Origin: Propionibacteriales bacterium
Lineage (GTDB): Bacteria > Actinomycetota > Actinomycetes > Propionibacteriales > Propionibacteriaceae
Assembly: GCA_017882655.1 (NCBI GenBank)
Contig: JADGPB010000049.1
Span: 1 to 10,359 of the forward strand
Length of the DNA stretch: 10,359 nt
Direction: 5' to 3'
The notes under the pieces were generated by a model. The model had not been told where the DNA came from. It saw only the letters and a list, made by a program, of their open reading frames with translations, and made no database searches. The translations under genes were made by a program, and so were the position numbers. Position 1 is the first letter of the stretch, and each line of letters begins with the position of its first letter. This document shows positions 1 to 8,283 of the stretch, one piece after another.

Positions 1-3
1 GCA

Positions 4-148
4 CGCTCATCCAGAGGGGCAGAGGGACCGGCCCGACGAAGCCCCGGCAACCACCACGGTGTTCCCCGATTGTCCGAGACGTCTCGGGAGCTCGGACCAT
101 CGCCGGCAGGTGCCAACTCCGGCCCGCGAAGCGCGGGAAAGATGAGCG
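4..148 (+). promoter_or_regulatory. SAM-I (S-box) riboswitch aptamer
   Basis: An RNA element that binds S-adenosylmethionine and normally switches sulfur or methionine genes off when SAM is plentiful. The conserved core is readable in order. P1 is an exact 8-bp helix (4-11 with 141-148, CGCTCATC/GATGAGCG). The kink-turn/P2 segment reads AGAGG then GAGGGACCGGCCC at 13-34. GCCCCGGCAACC follows at 41-52 and the J3/4 segment GGTGCCAACTCC at 109-120. P4 is CCCGCG (123-128) with CGCGGG (132-137), closed by the AAAGATGAG end. P3 is longer than usual (about 50-108). The match to the family consensus is extensive at both ends, so I regard it as complete. I see no separate terminator with a U-tract. 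The element runs straight into the SARP-type reading frame, and the ATG at 142-144 forms part of P1. Confidence 0.9.
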
Positions 149-258
149 ACAACTCGGCCGGACCGGCGACACGAGGGCCGGCGGCTGCGCGCGCGCCCAG
201 GGTCACGGTTCAGGGCGGTTTCTCACTGCGAACCCCGACAACGGGACAGTTCCCCTTG
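142..258 (+). pseudogene. N-terminal piece of SARP regulator, out of frame with the rest
   Basis: From ATG 142 this frame reads MSDNSAGPATRG and then RVTVQGGFSLR, which is the usual opening strand pattern of the winged-helix domain of small SARP/BTAD regulators. After about position 228 the frame loses similarity, while the frame used by the main SARP CDS starts to read ANPDNGTVPLVGEARRLLA, the expected continuation. Moving from CTG at 226-228 back one base to GCG at 228-230 joins the two parts cleanly, so one base appears to be missing somewhere in 223-260. No standard slippery heptamer is present, which argues for a mutation or a sequencing/assembly error rather than programmed frameshifting. 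ATG 142 is the only ATG, GTG or TTG in this frame between the aptamer and the shift. The sequence before it (CGCGGGAAAG) is only weakly Shine-Dalgarno-like. Confidence 0.6.
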
Positions 259-275
259 TCGGAGAAGCCCGGCGG

Positions 276-890
276 TTGCTCGCGTTGCTGGCACTGCGCG
301 GCAACATGGTTCACCGAGCGCTGGTCGCCGGCCAGCTCTGGTCCGAGGTGACCGAGAGTCGCGCACACTCGAGCCTGCGATCCGCCCTGGCCCGGCTGCC
401 GGTCCAAGCCCGAACGGTGGTCGTGATCAGCCCGGCCGAAGTCGGCCTCACTGATGGCGTCACCATCGACCTTCGGGAATCGCGCGCCCTCGCCGACCGC
501 CTGCTGACACCTGGCGGTTGCCCCGATGCCGATGACTGCAGCGCGAGAGCTGTCGGCATGCTGTCGACGGATCTCCTACCCGGCTGGGATGAAGACTGGG
601 CAAGCTGCGAGGCCGAGCAGTGGCACCAGGTACGCATGCACGCTCTTGAGGCGATGGCACACCTGGTTGGGATGGGCCGTTTCGGCGCAGCCGTCGAATC
701 CGCCATGTGGGCCATTCGCGCCGACCCGTTTCGCGAGAGCGGTCACGCCGCCCTTATCCGCGTGCATCTGGCCGAGGGCAACCAGTCGGAGGCGCTGCGG
801 CAATTCGCCACGTACCGCGAGCTCATCGTCGACGAGCTCGGGCTGGAGCCAACGCCCCGGCTTCGCGCCCTGGCGTTTTCGTCCCGGTGA
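276..890 (+). CDS. SARP/BTAD-family transcriptional regulator (frameshifted at its 5' end)
   Basis: Probable pathway-specific transcriptional activator. In this frame the second half of an OmpR-type winged helix is visible (LLALLALRG, then AGQLW, then RAHSSLRSALARLP). It is followed from about residue 103 by a bacterial transcriptional activator domain: LLPGWDEDW, alpha-helical repeats with the characteristic DPFRESGHAALIRVHLAEGN, and the terminal YRELIVDELGLEPTPRLRAL. The coordinate 276 (TTG) only marks the open frame. The biological N-terminus lies in another frame starting at 142, so the gene is either broken or carries a sequence error. With the frames joined the protein would be about 250 residues, normal for small SARPs. 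It is convergent with the six-gene RiPP block, and SARP-like direct repeats precede the precursor gene, so it is the obvious candidate regulator. An S-box riboswitch sits directly upstream. Confidence 0.85.
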   Translation: MLALLALRGNMVHRALVAGQLWSEVTESRAHSSLRSALARLPVQARTVVVISPAEVGLTDGVTIDLRESRALADRLLTPGGCPDADDCSARAVGMLSTDLLPGWDEDWASCEAEQWHQVRMHALEAMAHLVGMGRFGAAVESAMWAIRADPFRESGHAALIRVHLAEGNQSEALRQFATYRELIVDELGLEPTPRLRALAFSSR

Positions 891-897
891 TTGCGAA

Positions 898-929
898 CCC
901 GACGGATCGTCAGACGAGCTGGCGTCGGG
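898..929. terminator. Inverted repeat between convergent genes, possible bidirectional terminator
   Basis: CCCGACG at 898-904 and CGTCGGG at 923-929 form a perfect 7-bp inverted repeat with an 18-base loop. It sits where the SARP gene (ending 890) and the last exporter gene (ending 910 on the other strand) converge with only 19 bases between them. No T-tract follows on either strand, so this is not a classical intrinsic terminator. It overlaps the last codons of the exporter. Confidence 0.3.
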
Positions 930-3840
930 CGAGCTTGGCGAACGGGCCGTCGACACGTACAAGTTCGTCGTAGGGACCCGATTGAACGATGCGCCCGTCC
1001 TGCAGCACGAGAATCTTGTCCGCCTCGCGGATGGTGGACAAGCGGTGGGCGATGACGACCCGGGCGGCACGCAGACCCATGATGGCGTCCGCGACCTGAG
1101 ACTGCGTCCGGTTGTCCAGGGCGCTGGTTGCCTCGTCGAAAAGCAGGATCCGCGGCTTGGCCGCGACTGCTCTGGCGATGAGCAGCCGTTGGGCCTGGCC
1201 ACCGGAGAAGGTACTCACACCCTCGGCGACGAACGTCTGCATCTGCATCGGCATCGCCCGGATGTCGTCGGCGATCCCGGCGATCTCGGCAGCCGCCCAC
1301 GCGTCGTCCATGGTCAGCGGTCGCGTTCCGACGATGTTCGTGAAGATGTCGCCGGGCAGAAGACGCACGCTCTGCGTGACGACGCCGATCTGTCGCCGAA
1401 CGGATCGCACATCGATGCTGTCGAGATCCTTGCCGTCGTAACGCACGGTACCCACCTCGGGCTGCTCGAAGCCGAGCAGTATCCGCATGACCGACGACTT
1501 CCCAGCGCCCGAGGGACCGACGACGGCCACGAACTCACCGGGGGCGACGGTGAAAGAGAGGTCGTTGAGCACCTGTGGGGCGTCGGGCGCGTACCGGAAC
1601 GTGACGTGCCTGACCTCGACGGCGCCGGTCAGCGTGCCCGGGTCAGCCTTGACCGTGGACGCCTCGCGGCGCGCCTCGAGCACGGGGCGGGCGCTTTCGT
1701 AGAGGGGTCGTGATTGCGCGAGGAAGATCGCGATGGAGGTGAGCCCGATCGTTGCCGCCATCGCCTGAGCGAACGCGGTGTTGAAGGCGATGAACGTCGG
1801 TCCGCTGAGCGTTCCCTTCGACAACGTCGCGGCGCCGAGGAACAACGCGAGCGTGCCGAAGGCCGTCGCCGAGGCGGTGAAGGCCGTGACCGCGGCAAAC
1901 AGGCGCTGGGCGCTGACGAACGCTGCCTTCAACGACGCGAAGCGCGTTGCCCACTGGGCAAAGGCCCGGTCCTCGGCGTTCGCGATCCTGAGCTTGCCCA
2001 CGCCGTCCAGGAGTTGCATCGCCACACCGAACGACTCCTGCGTCGCGGACGTCATCGTGGCCAGGTGTCGCGACGACGTCCTCGTGAGCAGCGCGATTCC
2101 CGCCGCAACGACGACGAGCACGGCGAGCCCGAACAGAGCCAGGCGGGCGTTCAACCAGAACGCGAACGCCAGATTGAACAGGCCGACCGGCAGGGCGAGC
2201 ACGCTGGATGCGATGACCGTCGTGGCGAGCTGTTGGATCCGGTCGATCGCCATCACGCGGTTGGCCAGCGCGCCCGCCGCATACCGGCGGAAGAACGACA
2301 GCGGCAGGTCGAGCACGCGGTCCCAGATCGCCGTTTGAACCTCGGATGTGACCGCGCCACTGGCACGCGCGATGGCCAACTGCTGCACGACCGTGAACAC
2401 GAAGGACGCGACGGCGAACGCGACCAGCAGGCCGACGAGCCACGCCAGCATCCCCTGCTCTCGCTGCGGGACGACGGTGGAGAAGATGGTCTTGGTGACG
2501 AGCGGCGTGACGAGGGAGATCGCTCCGGCGGCGACGGCGAGCACCGCCAGGCGGACCAGGTCGCCCCGCGCGGACCGGGCGGCGAAGTGCAGTACGTCGG
2601 CTCCCGAGATCTTCCCGGCCGGCAGCGGCCGGTACAGCACCACCGCTTCGCGGCTGATCTGCTCGGCGAGCGCGGCGTCGATGCGGCGGCTCGTCCCCGC
2701 CTCGGGATCCACCACGTCCATCCGGCCGATGCGGCGCGGGATCAGCGCGACGTCGACCCCGACATCGCCGATGATCATCCGGCCCAGGAGGGGGCCGATG
2801 GCCTGGCGCCACCAGCGTCCCTCGAGCGTGACCTGCCGCCACCGCACGCCGGAGGCGCGAGCGACGGCATCGAGCCTGTCGTCCGCCGCCTGCGGGAGCC
2901 GCTCGGGCGCGCGCAACTTGATGCCCGCCGCGCGGGCGACGACAGCCATGGCCGCAGGCACCTGTTGCAGGGTGTCCAGCGGCGTCATTCGTTCGTCGAC
3001 GACCTCGGCGAGCCGGCTGAACACACGTTCGCGGGTCTCGGCCTCGTCGGCCACCCGCCGCGAGATCGCCTCCGCCCGTGCCGCGTGACGCTCGGCCGTG
3101 ACCGCTTCGAGTCGGGTCAGCGCCGCGTCGGTGAACACCTGCAGCCCGCGCCATCCGTCGGCCGGCTCGAGCGCCGTGCCTGCGGCAACGACGTCCACAG
3201 TGGTCGTGGTCGTGACCCGAACCCAGGCCGAGGCCGGCAACGGCAGCACCGTCGTCATGTCGGCCGGCGGGGCGAAGGCGGGCCCGCCGAACAGGTGCAT
3301 TGCGCCCAGGGCGTCCGCACCGGAGATCCACGCGGTGCCGCGGGCCGGCCACACGGCCGACCCTTCCGCGACCACCGCCGGACCCGCGTCGGGAAGCGCC
3401 TCGCCACCCGCGGGGCTCGGGGTGGCAATCGTGGCGGCCAGTCGCTCCGCCCACGTCTCCGCCGCACGGCGCAGTTCGCCGGGCTCGACGGGGGCCCGGT
3501 CGTCCCCGGCAAGCCACGGCTGCCCCATCGACGCGACCTCAGTGCCCTCTTCCAGCGCTACCAGCAGCAGTTGCGCGCTGTGGAGGCTCGCCCCGACGCG
3601 ACGGGCCGGAGCCGGAAACGCCCAATCCCCCGGATCGAGTGGGAACAGCGGCACGCGTCGCGGCGGAACGCCGTCGGCGTCAGCGTCGGCCACACGCAGC
3701 AACGCGAAGACCTGCGCCCGCCCGGAAATGACCCGCCACGGCGTCGTTCCCTCATCGAGCGTGAGCGGGGCGTTGCCGAGGAGCGGCCTGCTGCCCGCCA
3801 CCGCGACGGCGGTCACGTCACGTCTCCACCAACGATGCAT
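910..3840 (-). CDS. NHLM-type bacteriocin ABC exporter, permease/ATP-binding (ABC2)
   Basis: Fused permease and ATPase of a bacteriocin-type export system, acting in the cytoplasmic membrane. About 976 residues. A long soluble N-terminal half (to about 425) includes a degenerate C39-like segment ending in YRPLP near 405. A six-helix ABC exporter membrane domain follows at about 425-690, then an ATPase with Walker A GPSGAGKS (about 775-782), signature FSGGQAQR (about 878), Walker B ILLFDE (about 898) and the H-loop histidine in AHRLS (about 932). The N-terminal half lacks a catalytic Cys-His pair, so leader cleavage falls to the neighbouring ABC1 protein. This order and length match the NHLM_micro_ABC2 family. 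The start is uncertain: ATG 3840 (preceded by GGTGGGG), GTG 3849, or GTG 3816 (GGTGGAG seven bases upstream). With ATG 3840 it overlaps ABC1 by 23 bp, implying translational coupling. It is the last gene of the block. Confidence 0.92.
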   Translation of the reverse strand: MHRWWRRDVTAVAVAGSRPLLGNAPLTLDEGTTPWRVISGRAQVFALLRVADADADGVPPRRVPLFPLDPGDWAFPAPARRVGASLHSAQLLLVALEEGTEVASMGQPWLAGDDRAPVEPGELRRAAETWAERLAATIATPSPAGGEALPDAGPAVVAEGSAVWPARGTAWISGADALGAMHLFGGPAFAPPADMTTVLPLPASAWVRVTTTTTVDVVAAGTALEPADGWRGLQVFTDAALTRLEAVTAERHAARAEAISRRVADEAETRERVFSRLAEVVDERMTPLDTLQQVPAAMAVVARAAGIKLRAPERLPQAADDRLDAVARASGVRWRQVTLEGRWWRQAIGPLLGRMIIGDVGVDVALIPRRIGRMDVVDPEAGTSRRIDAALAEQISREAVVLYRPLPAGKISGADVLHFAARSARGDLVRLAVLAVAAGAISLVTPLVTKTIFSTVVPQREQGMLAWLVGLLVAFAVASFVFTVVQQLAIARASGAVTSEVQTAIWDRVLDLPLSFFRRYAAGALANRVMAIDRIQQLATTVIASSVLALPVGLFNLAFAFWLNARLALFGLAVLVVVAAGIALLTRTSSRHLATMTSATQESFGVAMQLLDGVGKLRIANAEDRAFAQWATRFASLKAAFVSAQRLFAAVTAFTASATAFGTLALFLGAATLSKGTLSGPTFIAFNTAFAQAMAATIGLTSIAIFLAQSRPLYESARPVLEARREASTVKADPGTLTGAVEVRHVTFRYAPDAPQVLNDLSFTVAPGEFVAVVGPSGAGKSSVMRILLGFEQPEVGTVRYDGKDLDSIDVRSVRRQIGVVTQSVRLLPGDIFTNIVGTRPLTMDDAWAAAEIAGIADDIRAMPMQMQTFVAEGVSTFSGGQAQRLLIARAVAAKPRILLFDEATSALDNRTQSQVADAIMGLRAARVVIAHRLSTIREADKILVLQDGRIVQSGPYDELVRVDGPFAKLARRQLV

Positions 3841-6019
3841 AGACCCCACCGAGGGCCATCAGCTCGTCGTGGCGACCGCGTTCGACCACGGCGCCCGCGT
3901 CGAGTACCACGATCTCGTCGCAATCGCGGATGGTGGATAGCCGGTGGGCGACGATGAGGCAGGTGCATCCCCGCGCGCGCAGGTTCTGGTCGATCGTGAG
4001 CTCGATCAGCGGATCGAGGGCCGACGTCGCCTCGTCGAGCACGATGATCGACGGTTCGCCGGCCAGCGCCCGGGCGATCTCGAGACGCTGGCGTTGGCCG
4101 CCGCTCCAGTCCGCCCCGCCTTCCAGGATCTCGCGGTCGTAACCGCCGGGACGCTTGACGATGTCCTCGTGGATCACGGCGTCGACCGCCGCGGCGACCA
4201 CCGCGTCCTCGATCACCGTGTCGTCCCACAGGGTGAGGTTGTCCCGCACGGTCCCCGAGAACAGGCGGATGTCCTGGTCGACGAGCGCGAGTGACGCGGC
4301 CAGGACGGGCCGCGAGAGCTCGCCGCGGTCCACTCCATCGAGCAGGACGCGGCCCGACCACGGTCTAGCGATACCCGCTACCAGGCGCGAGACCGTCGAC
4401 TTGCCCGAGCCGGTCGGGCCGACGAGGGCGACCCGCTGCCCCGGGGCCACGCTCAGGCGGAAGTCCTTGATGAGAGGCGGATCGAGCGGGCTGTAGCCGA
4501 ACGTGATGTGATCGAGTTCGATGGCCCCTGCCAGCCGGCGGTACTGCGGCCGCGCCTCGGGCTCGGGGCGAGACGCCGATTGCGGTTCGAGGTCGGCGTC
4601 GGGCGGCTGATCGAGCACGTCGTCGATGGCGGTAAGGCTGGCCGCCGACTGCTGGATGGTCTGGCCGAACCCGACGAACTGCCCGAAGGGGCCGTTGAAC
4701 CCCGCCACGAGCACCTGGAAAGCGGTCAGCGTGCCCAGGCTCAGGGTCCCGTTCAGGACCTGCCACGCCCCGATGCCGAGCACGGCCGCGGTGCTCAGGT
4801 TGCCGATGAGGATCGGCACCGATGCCAGCACGGCATTCGTCGGCGCCAGGTCCTGCTGGGCGACGACGAGCTTGGCCTGCAGTCCCGCCCATCGGCTGAA
4901 GAAGGTGACGTCTTCGCTCGTCGCCTTCATCGCCTCCATGTTGGCGAGCCCGCCCACCGAGGAGGCGATGACCTGTCCCTGTTCCTGCACGATCCGCCGG
5001 TTCGCCTCCGTCTGGACATGTCGGCCGCGCACGACCGCGATGACGTTCCAACCGGCCAGCGCGAGCGCGACCAGGGTCAACTGCCAGTCGTAGATGAACA
5101 TCAGCGCGGCGTAGAAGACAGCGGTGATCATCGCGAGCACCGTCGACGCCAGTTGGCTCGACAGCAACATCGCGATCTGGTCGTTGAACTGGATGCGGTT
5201 GACGATATGGCCGGCGTATCGCTGGCTGAAGAAGGTGATCGGTAGCCGCAGCACGTGTTGGAAGAACCGCGTCGACATCGACACCGACAGCTTCGTCGAC
5301 AGCCTGAGCAGGACGATCTGCTGGAGCCAGGTGAATGCGATCTGAACCACCGCGGCGATCGCGAGGCCGCCGACCAGCGTCCACAACCAGGTGCGATCGC
5401 CTCCGCCGAGGTACTGATCGACGAATATCCGCAACGAAGCCGGCACGAGCAGGCCCGGAACCAACAGCCCGATGCCGGCCAGCACGCACAGGACAAGAGC
5501 GCTGTGGCCGCCGGCGAGGCGGCTCAGCAATCCGCGCCACGCCGATGGCGGCGTGCCGCCGCGCTGGAACTCGTCGCCCGGCTCGAGGGACAGGGCGATG
5601 CCGGTGAACGCGCCGTCGAACTCGTCCCATGTCACGGTGCGCGGGCCGGACGCCGGATCCTGGATGTGCACGCCGGATGGCTGCGTGCCGTCCACGACCA
5701 CGAAGTGGTTGAAGTTCCAGAACACGATCGCCGGGAACGGCAGCGAGTCGAGTGCGGCCGGCTCCAGCTGGAGACCCTTGGCCACCAGGCCGTACGCGCG
5801 CGCCGCACGGAGCATGTTGGCAGCGCGCGACCCGTCACGGGACACGCCGCACGCGTCGCGCAGTTCCTCCAGCGGCACCCAGCGCCCGTAGTAGGCGAGC
5901 ACCATGGCCAGCGCGGCCGCCCCGCACTCGACGGCTTCCATCTGCAGAATCGACGGCGTCTTGACGCGACGCTTCGCCGGCGGGCTGGGCGCGTCCGTGC
6001 GCTGCGCGGTGTCGGTCAC
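3818..6019 (-). CDS. NHLM-type peptidase-containing ABC exporter (ABC1)
   Basis: Bifunctional exporter that removes the precursor's leader after a double glycine and moves the peptide across the membrane. 733 residues from GTG 6019. The N-terminal C39 peptidase domain (about 20-145) has catalytic Cys32 in EAVECGAAALAM, His106 in NFNHFVVVDG and Asp122 in IQDPA. The exporter membrane domain spans about 170-465. The ATPase has Walker A GPTGSGKS (534-541), signature WSGGQRQR (638-645), Walker B IIVLDEATS (658-666) and His692. All key residues are present, so it should be active. Architecture and length match NHLM_micro_ABC1 proteins, which travel with Nif11/nitrile-hydratase-leader precursors. 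The start lies 6 bases past the stop of the HlyD-like gene, preceded by only a weak AGG, which suggests translation coupled to the upstream gene. Confidence 0.95.
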   Translation of the reverse strand: MTDTAQRTDAPSPPAKRRVKTPSILQMEAVECGAAALAMVLAYYGRWVPLEELRDACGVSRDGSRAANMLRAARAYGLVAKGLQLEPAALDSLPFPAIVFWNFNHFVVVDGTQPSGVHIQDPASGPRTVTWDEFDGAFTGIALSLEPGDEFQRGGTPPSAWRGLLSRLAGGHSALVLCVLAGIGLLVPGLLVPASLRIFVDQYLGGGDRTWLWTLVGGLAIAAVVQIAFTWLQQIVLLRLSTKLSVSMSTRFFQHVLRLPITFFSQRYAGHIVNRIQFNDQIAMLLSSQLASTVLAMITAVFYAALMFIYDWQLTLVALALAGWNVIAVVRGRHVQTEANRRIVQEQGQVIASSVGGLANMEAMKATSEDVTFFSRWAGLQAKLVVAQQDLAPTNAVLASVPILIGNLSTAAVLGIGAWQVLNGTLSLGTLTAFQVLVAGFNGPFGQFVGFGQTIQQSAASLTAIDDVLDQPPDADLEPQSASRPEPEARPQYRRLAGAIELDHITFGYSPLDPPLIKDFRLSVAPGQRVALVGPTGSGKSTVSRLVAGIARPWSGRVLLDGVDRGELSRPVLAASLALVDQDIRLFSGTVRDNLTLWDDTVIEDAVVAAAVDAVIHEDIVKRPGGYDREILEGGADWSGGQRQRLEIARALAGEPSIIVLDEATSALDPLIELTIDQNLRARGCTCLIVAHRLSTIRDCDEIVVLDAGAVVERGRHDELMALGGVYASLVET

Positions 6020-6025
6020 GACGGC

Positions 6026-6850
6026 CTAGAACACATTGCTGATCGGGCGGTGACTGCCGACGACGAGCTCCACGTCCGCAGGAAGGGTCCGGGGCAGCGC
6101 ACCTGGTGGACCGTGTCCCGACCCCCACGCGATGCCGCTCGGATTCGTCGGGGACGGGTCGAGAATGACGACGATCTCGTCGGATGACCCCTGCGCCTCC
6201 ACCCTGTGGACCAACGACGCCGCATGGAGCACGTCCTGCAGGCGGCCGACCGATACCGGGTAGCTGCTGACCGAGACCACCGTCCCCTTTGCATAGCCGT
6301 AGGCGCTGCCGATGCCGCCGGCGAAGGTCACCCGAGCCGGAGTGCCGGCCTGCAACGTGGCCGATTCGGCCGTGGGCAGGGCGGCATAGACCCTCAACGG
6401 TGCGGCCGCCGGGTCGACAAGCACGATCAGCGCCCCGACCGCGATGTAGCCCCCGGGCTGGTCGTCGACCTCGGTGGCGGTTCCAGCGCTGCCGGCCACG
6501 ACCACATCGACGACTGCCGGCGCCACTCCGGCGACAGGCGTCGGCTGGATCGTGCCGATGGTCTGACCGGTGACGACGTGATCGCCGACCTTGACCGTCA
6601 GCGTCACGAGCGTGCCGGCGACGGGCGCGTCAACCTCCTGCAGACCGCCTTGCGGCAAGAGGTATCCCGGGCCCGTCATCGTTGTCGGGACGGTGGCCAA
6701 CGACGACCAGGCAATGATCCCTGCGACGACCGCGAGCATCGTCGCGAGCGCCAGCCAATGGCGGGGCATGGCCGAACGCACCACGGTGTCGAGCTGTTCT
6801 GGTGACGAGACGCGCTTCAGCGCGGCCCCGCGGAACATCGTCGAGCTCAT
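6026..6850 (-). CDS. HlyD-like NHLM bacteriocin system secretion protein
   Basis: Membrane-fusion or adaptor subunit of the peptide exporter. 274 residues. A short cytoplasmic N-terminus contains FRGAALKRVSSPEQLDTVV, a segment typical of NHLM-system secretion proteins. One hydrophobic helix (about 32-52) anchors it, and two lipoyl-like beta segments follow (about 67-100, with APVAGTLVTLTVKVGD, and about 108-146). The rest is a beta-rich external region. It lacks a long coiled-coil hairpin, so it is short for the HlyD family but normal for the NHLM subgroup. ATG 6850 overlaps the TfuA stop by 4 bp (ATGA), and GGTGGA five bases upstream serves as ribosome site. Its place just before both ABC genes supports a joint export complex. 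An outer-membrane partner is not encoded here, consistent with a monoderm host. Confidence 0.9.
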   Translation of the reverse strand: MSSTMFRGAALKRVSSPEQLDTVVRSAMPRHWLALATMLAVVAGIIAWSSLATVPTTMTGPGYLLPQGGLQEVDAPVAGTLVTLTVKVGDHVVTGQTIGTIQPTPVAGVAPAVVDVVVAGSAGTATEVDDQPGGYIAVGALIVLVDPAAAPLRVYAALPTAESATLQAGTPARVTFAGGIGSAYGYAKGTVVSVSSYPVSVGRLQDVLHAASLVHRVEAQGSSDEIVVILDPSPTNPSGIAWGSGHGPPGALPRTLPADVELVVGSHRPISNVF

Positions 6851-8283
6851 GGTGATCCACCGCCGAACAGGGTGTCGAGGAAGCGCAACTGCTCGCGCAT
6901 ACGCTCCTGCACGGTGGCGGCGACCACCAGCTCGTAGAGCAGGTCGCTGGTGCCGGCGAACCCGGCCTCATCTGCAAGGCGCGCCAGGCCGGTGTCGGGC
7001 CGCCACTCGCTGGACCGAATGTGCTCGCGGACGAGTTCACCGGCGCGCGTCGGGGAACCGTCGGGCCGATCCTCGTCACCCGGTTCGTCGCTCCATCCGA
7101 TGTCCGGGTTGAGCATTGCCCGGAACCGGGCGGCAACCGCGGCGGCCGACGCCGCCTGCTCGTAGCGCCCGGCCACGCGCAGCTCATCGAGCACCGGGCC
7201 GACCACAAGCCGCTTTCCCAGACGGATCTGCATCCAGTCCCGCAGCCGGCGAGCGAGCGCCTCGCGCCTCGCGGCTGCGTCGAACCAGGAGACGTCGACG
7301 TCGTTTGCGCTCAGCCAACGTTCGAACGCGTCGCCTTCCTGCAGTCCGAGGCGCGCCCGGAGCCGGCGGGCCTCGTCCGCGACGTCATCGTCGGTGACCT
7401 GCACGTTCCACAGCCAGGCGAGCTCGTCGACAAGGAGCCGATCCATGGCCCGGTCGCGAAGCTCGGCGTAGCCGCGCGCGTGCAACGCGGCGTGCCGGGC
7501 AATCTCCTCCAGCCGAAGGGGAACGCCTTGGTGCTCGACCTTCCGATCCCGCTCGAGGAATGCCTCGAACACGTGCGACCGGACCGCCGTCGTCCTCGTC
7601 CGGTCCTGGCTGGTCTGGCCGTGATCGCAGGAACCGAGCGTGCGCAGCAGCAACTCGGCGTCGATACGTTTCTGGTCGACGTAGGCGCGCTCGAGAACAT
7701 CGCGCAAGGTGTCGACCTCGCCGGGCGGCGCGCCGGTTGCGCGCAACGCCTCCAGCAGGGCCGGGCGGGTCCGTTCGGCGAACCAGATCGCCTTCGCGGC
7801 TTTCATGGCTCGCGAGGCGGCCGCATCGTCCATTCGCCCGTCGGTGACGGCTTGGCGCATCGTGGCGCGCAGGTTGACCATCGGCTCGGTGCGGGCCCGC
7901 CATCCGTGTTCGGCGTCCGCGTGCACCACCGCGACCTCGTCGTCATCGACGAGCCGTCCGGAGGCGTAGTCCTCGAATATCGCACCGACGCCGACCATTC
8001 CGAACGCCTCGCACTCGGCTGCGCGAAGTGCCCCCATGCTCGACGCGCCGTACACAGCAACCCCCTGCTCCAGCGCGGCGAGGATCTCCTTGTGCCACAC
8101 GGGAAGGTCCTGGTAGAAGACGCCGTCGACGATCGCGATCGCGGCCGGCTGACCGGCGCCGAGGAGCGAGTAGACGTCCCCTTGCGCAACCGGCGGGCAG
8201 TAGCTCGCATCCGGCAAGATTCCCTGCGCGTCGGCGAGCGACAGCGTCGGCCCGAGGAACACCACGGTGCCGCCGGCGGTCAC
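6847..8283 (-). CDS. TfuA-like protein, partner of YcaO
   Basis: TfuA-like proteins work with YcaO enzymes in backbone thioamidation and are proposed to help deliver sulfur. 478 residues. The conserved TfuA domain fills about residues 5-165: VVFLGPTLS, ILPDASYCPPVAQGDVYSL, IAIVDGVFYQ, VWHKEILAALEQGV and the hallmark GASSMGALRAAE (79-90). A further 300 or so mostly alpha-helical, Arg/Ala/Glu-rich residues follow, without a domain I can name. This tail is much longer than minimal TfuA proteins. Because no separate leader-binding (RRE/PqqD-like) protein is visible in the cluster, the tail is a candidate for precursor recognition; that is inference. GTG 8283 overlaps the ycaO stop in GTGA, with AGGCGGG seven bases upstream, so the two proteins are translationally coupled. 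Identification of the TfuA domain is firm; the thioamide role follows from characterised YcaO-TfuA pairs. Confidence 0.93.
   Translation of the reverse strand: MTAGGTVVFLGPTLSLADAQGILPDASYCPPVAQGDVYSLLGAGQPAAIAIVDGVFYQDLPVWHKEILAALEQGVAVYGASSMGALRAAECEAFGMVGVGAIFEDYASGRLVDDDEVAVVHADAEHGWRARTEPMVNLRATMRQAVTDGRMDDAAASRAMKAAKAIWFAERTRPALLEALRATGAPPGEVDTLRDVLERAYVDQKRIDAELLLRTLGSCDHGQTSQDRTRTTAVRSHVFEAFLERDRKVEHQGVPLRLEEIARHAALHARGYAELRDRAMDRLLVDELAWLWNVQVTDDDVADEARRLRARLGLQEGDAFERWLSANDVDVSWFDAAARREALARRLRDWMQIRLGKRLVVGPVLDELRVAGRYEQAASAAAVAARFRAMLNPDIGWSDEPGDEDRPDGSPTRAGELVREHIRSSEWRPDTGLARLADEAGFAGTSDLLYELVVAATVQERMREQLRFLDTLFGGGSP

Noticed and set aside
142..230. Programmed -1 frameshifting in the SARP gene
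   Set aside because: No X_XXY_YYZ slippery heptamer is found in the overlap. Mutation or sequence error is simpler.
1643..3517. Minus-strand open frame of about 620 codons overlapping ABC2
   Set aside because: It is offset within ABC2 in another frame, almost entirely Arg/Gly/Ala, and has no recognisable motif.
526..3957. Long plus-strand open frames (about 526-1713 and 1714-3957) opposite the ABC2 gene
   Set aside because: They are antisense to a clear exporter with intact motifs, are rich in Arg/Asp/Gly/His as expected of GC-rich shadow frames, and show no domain.
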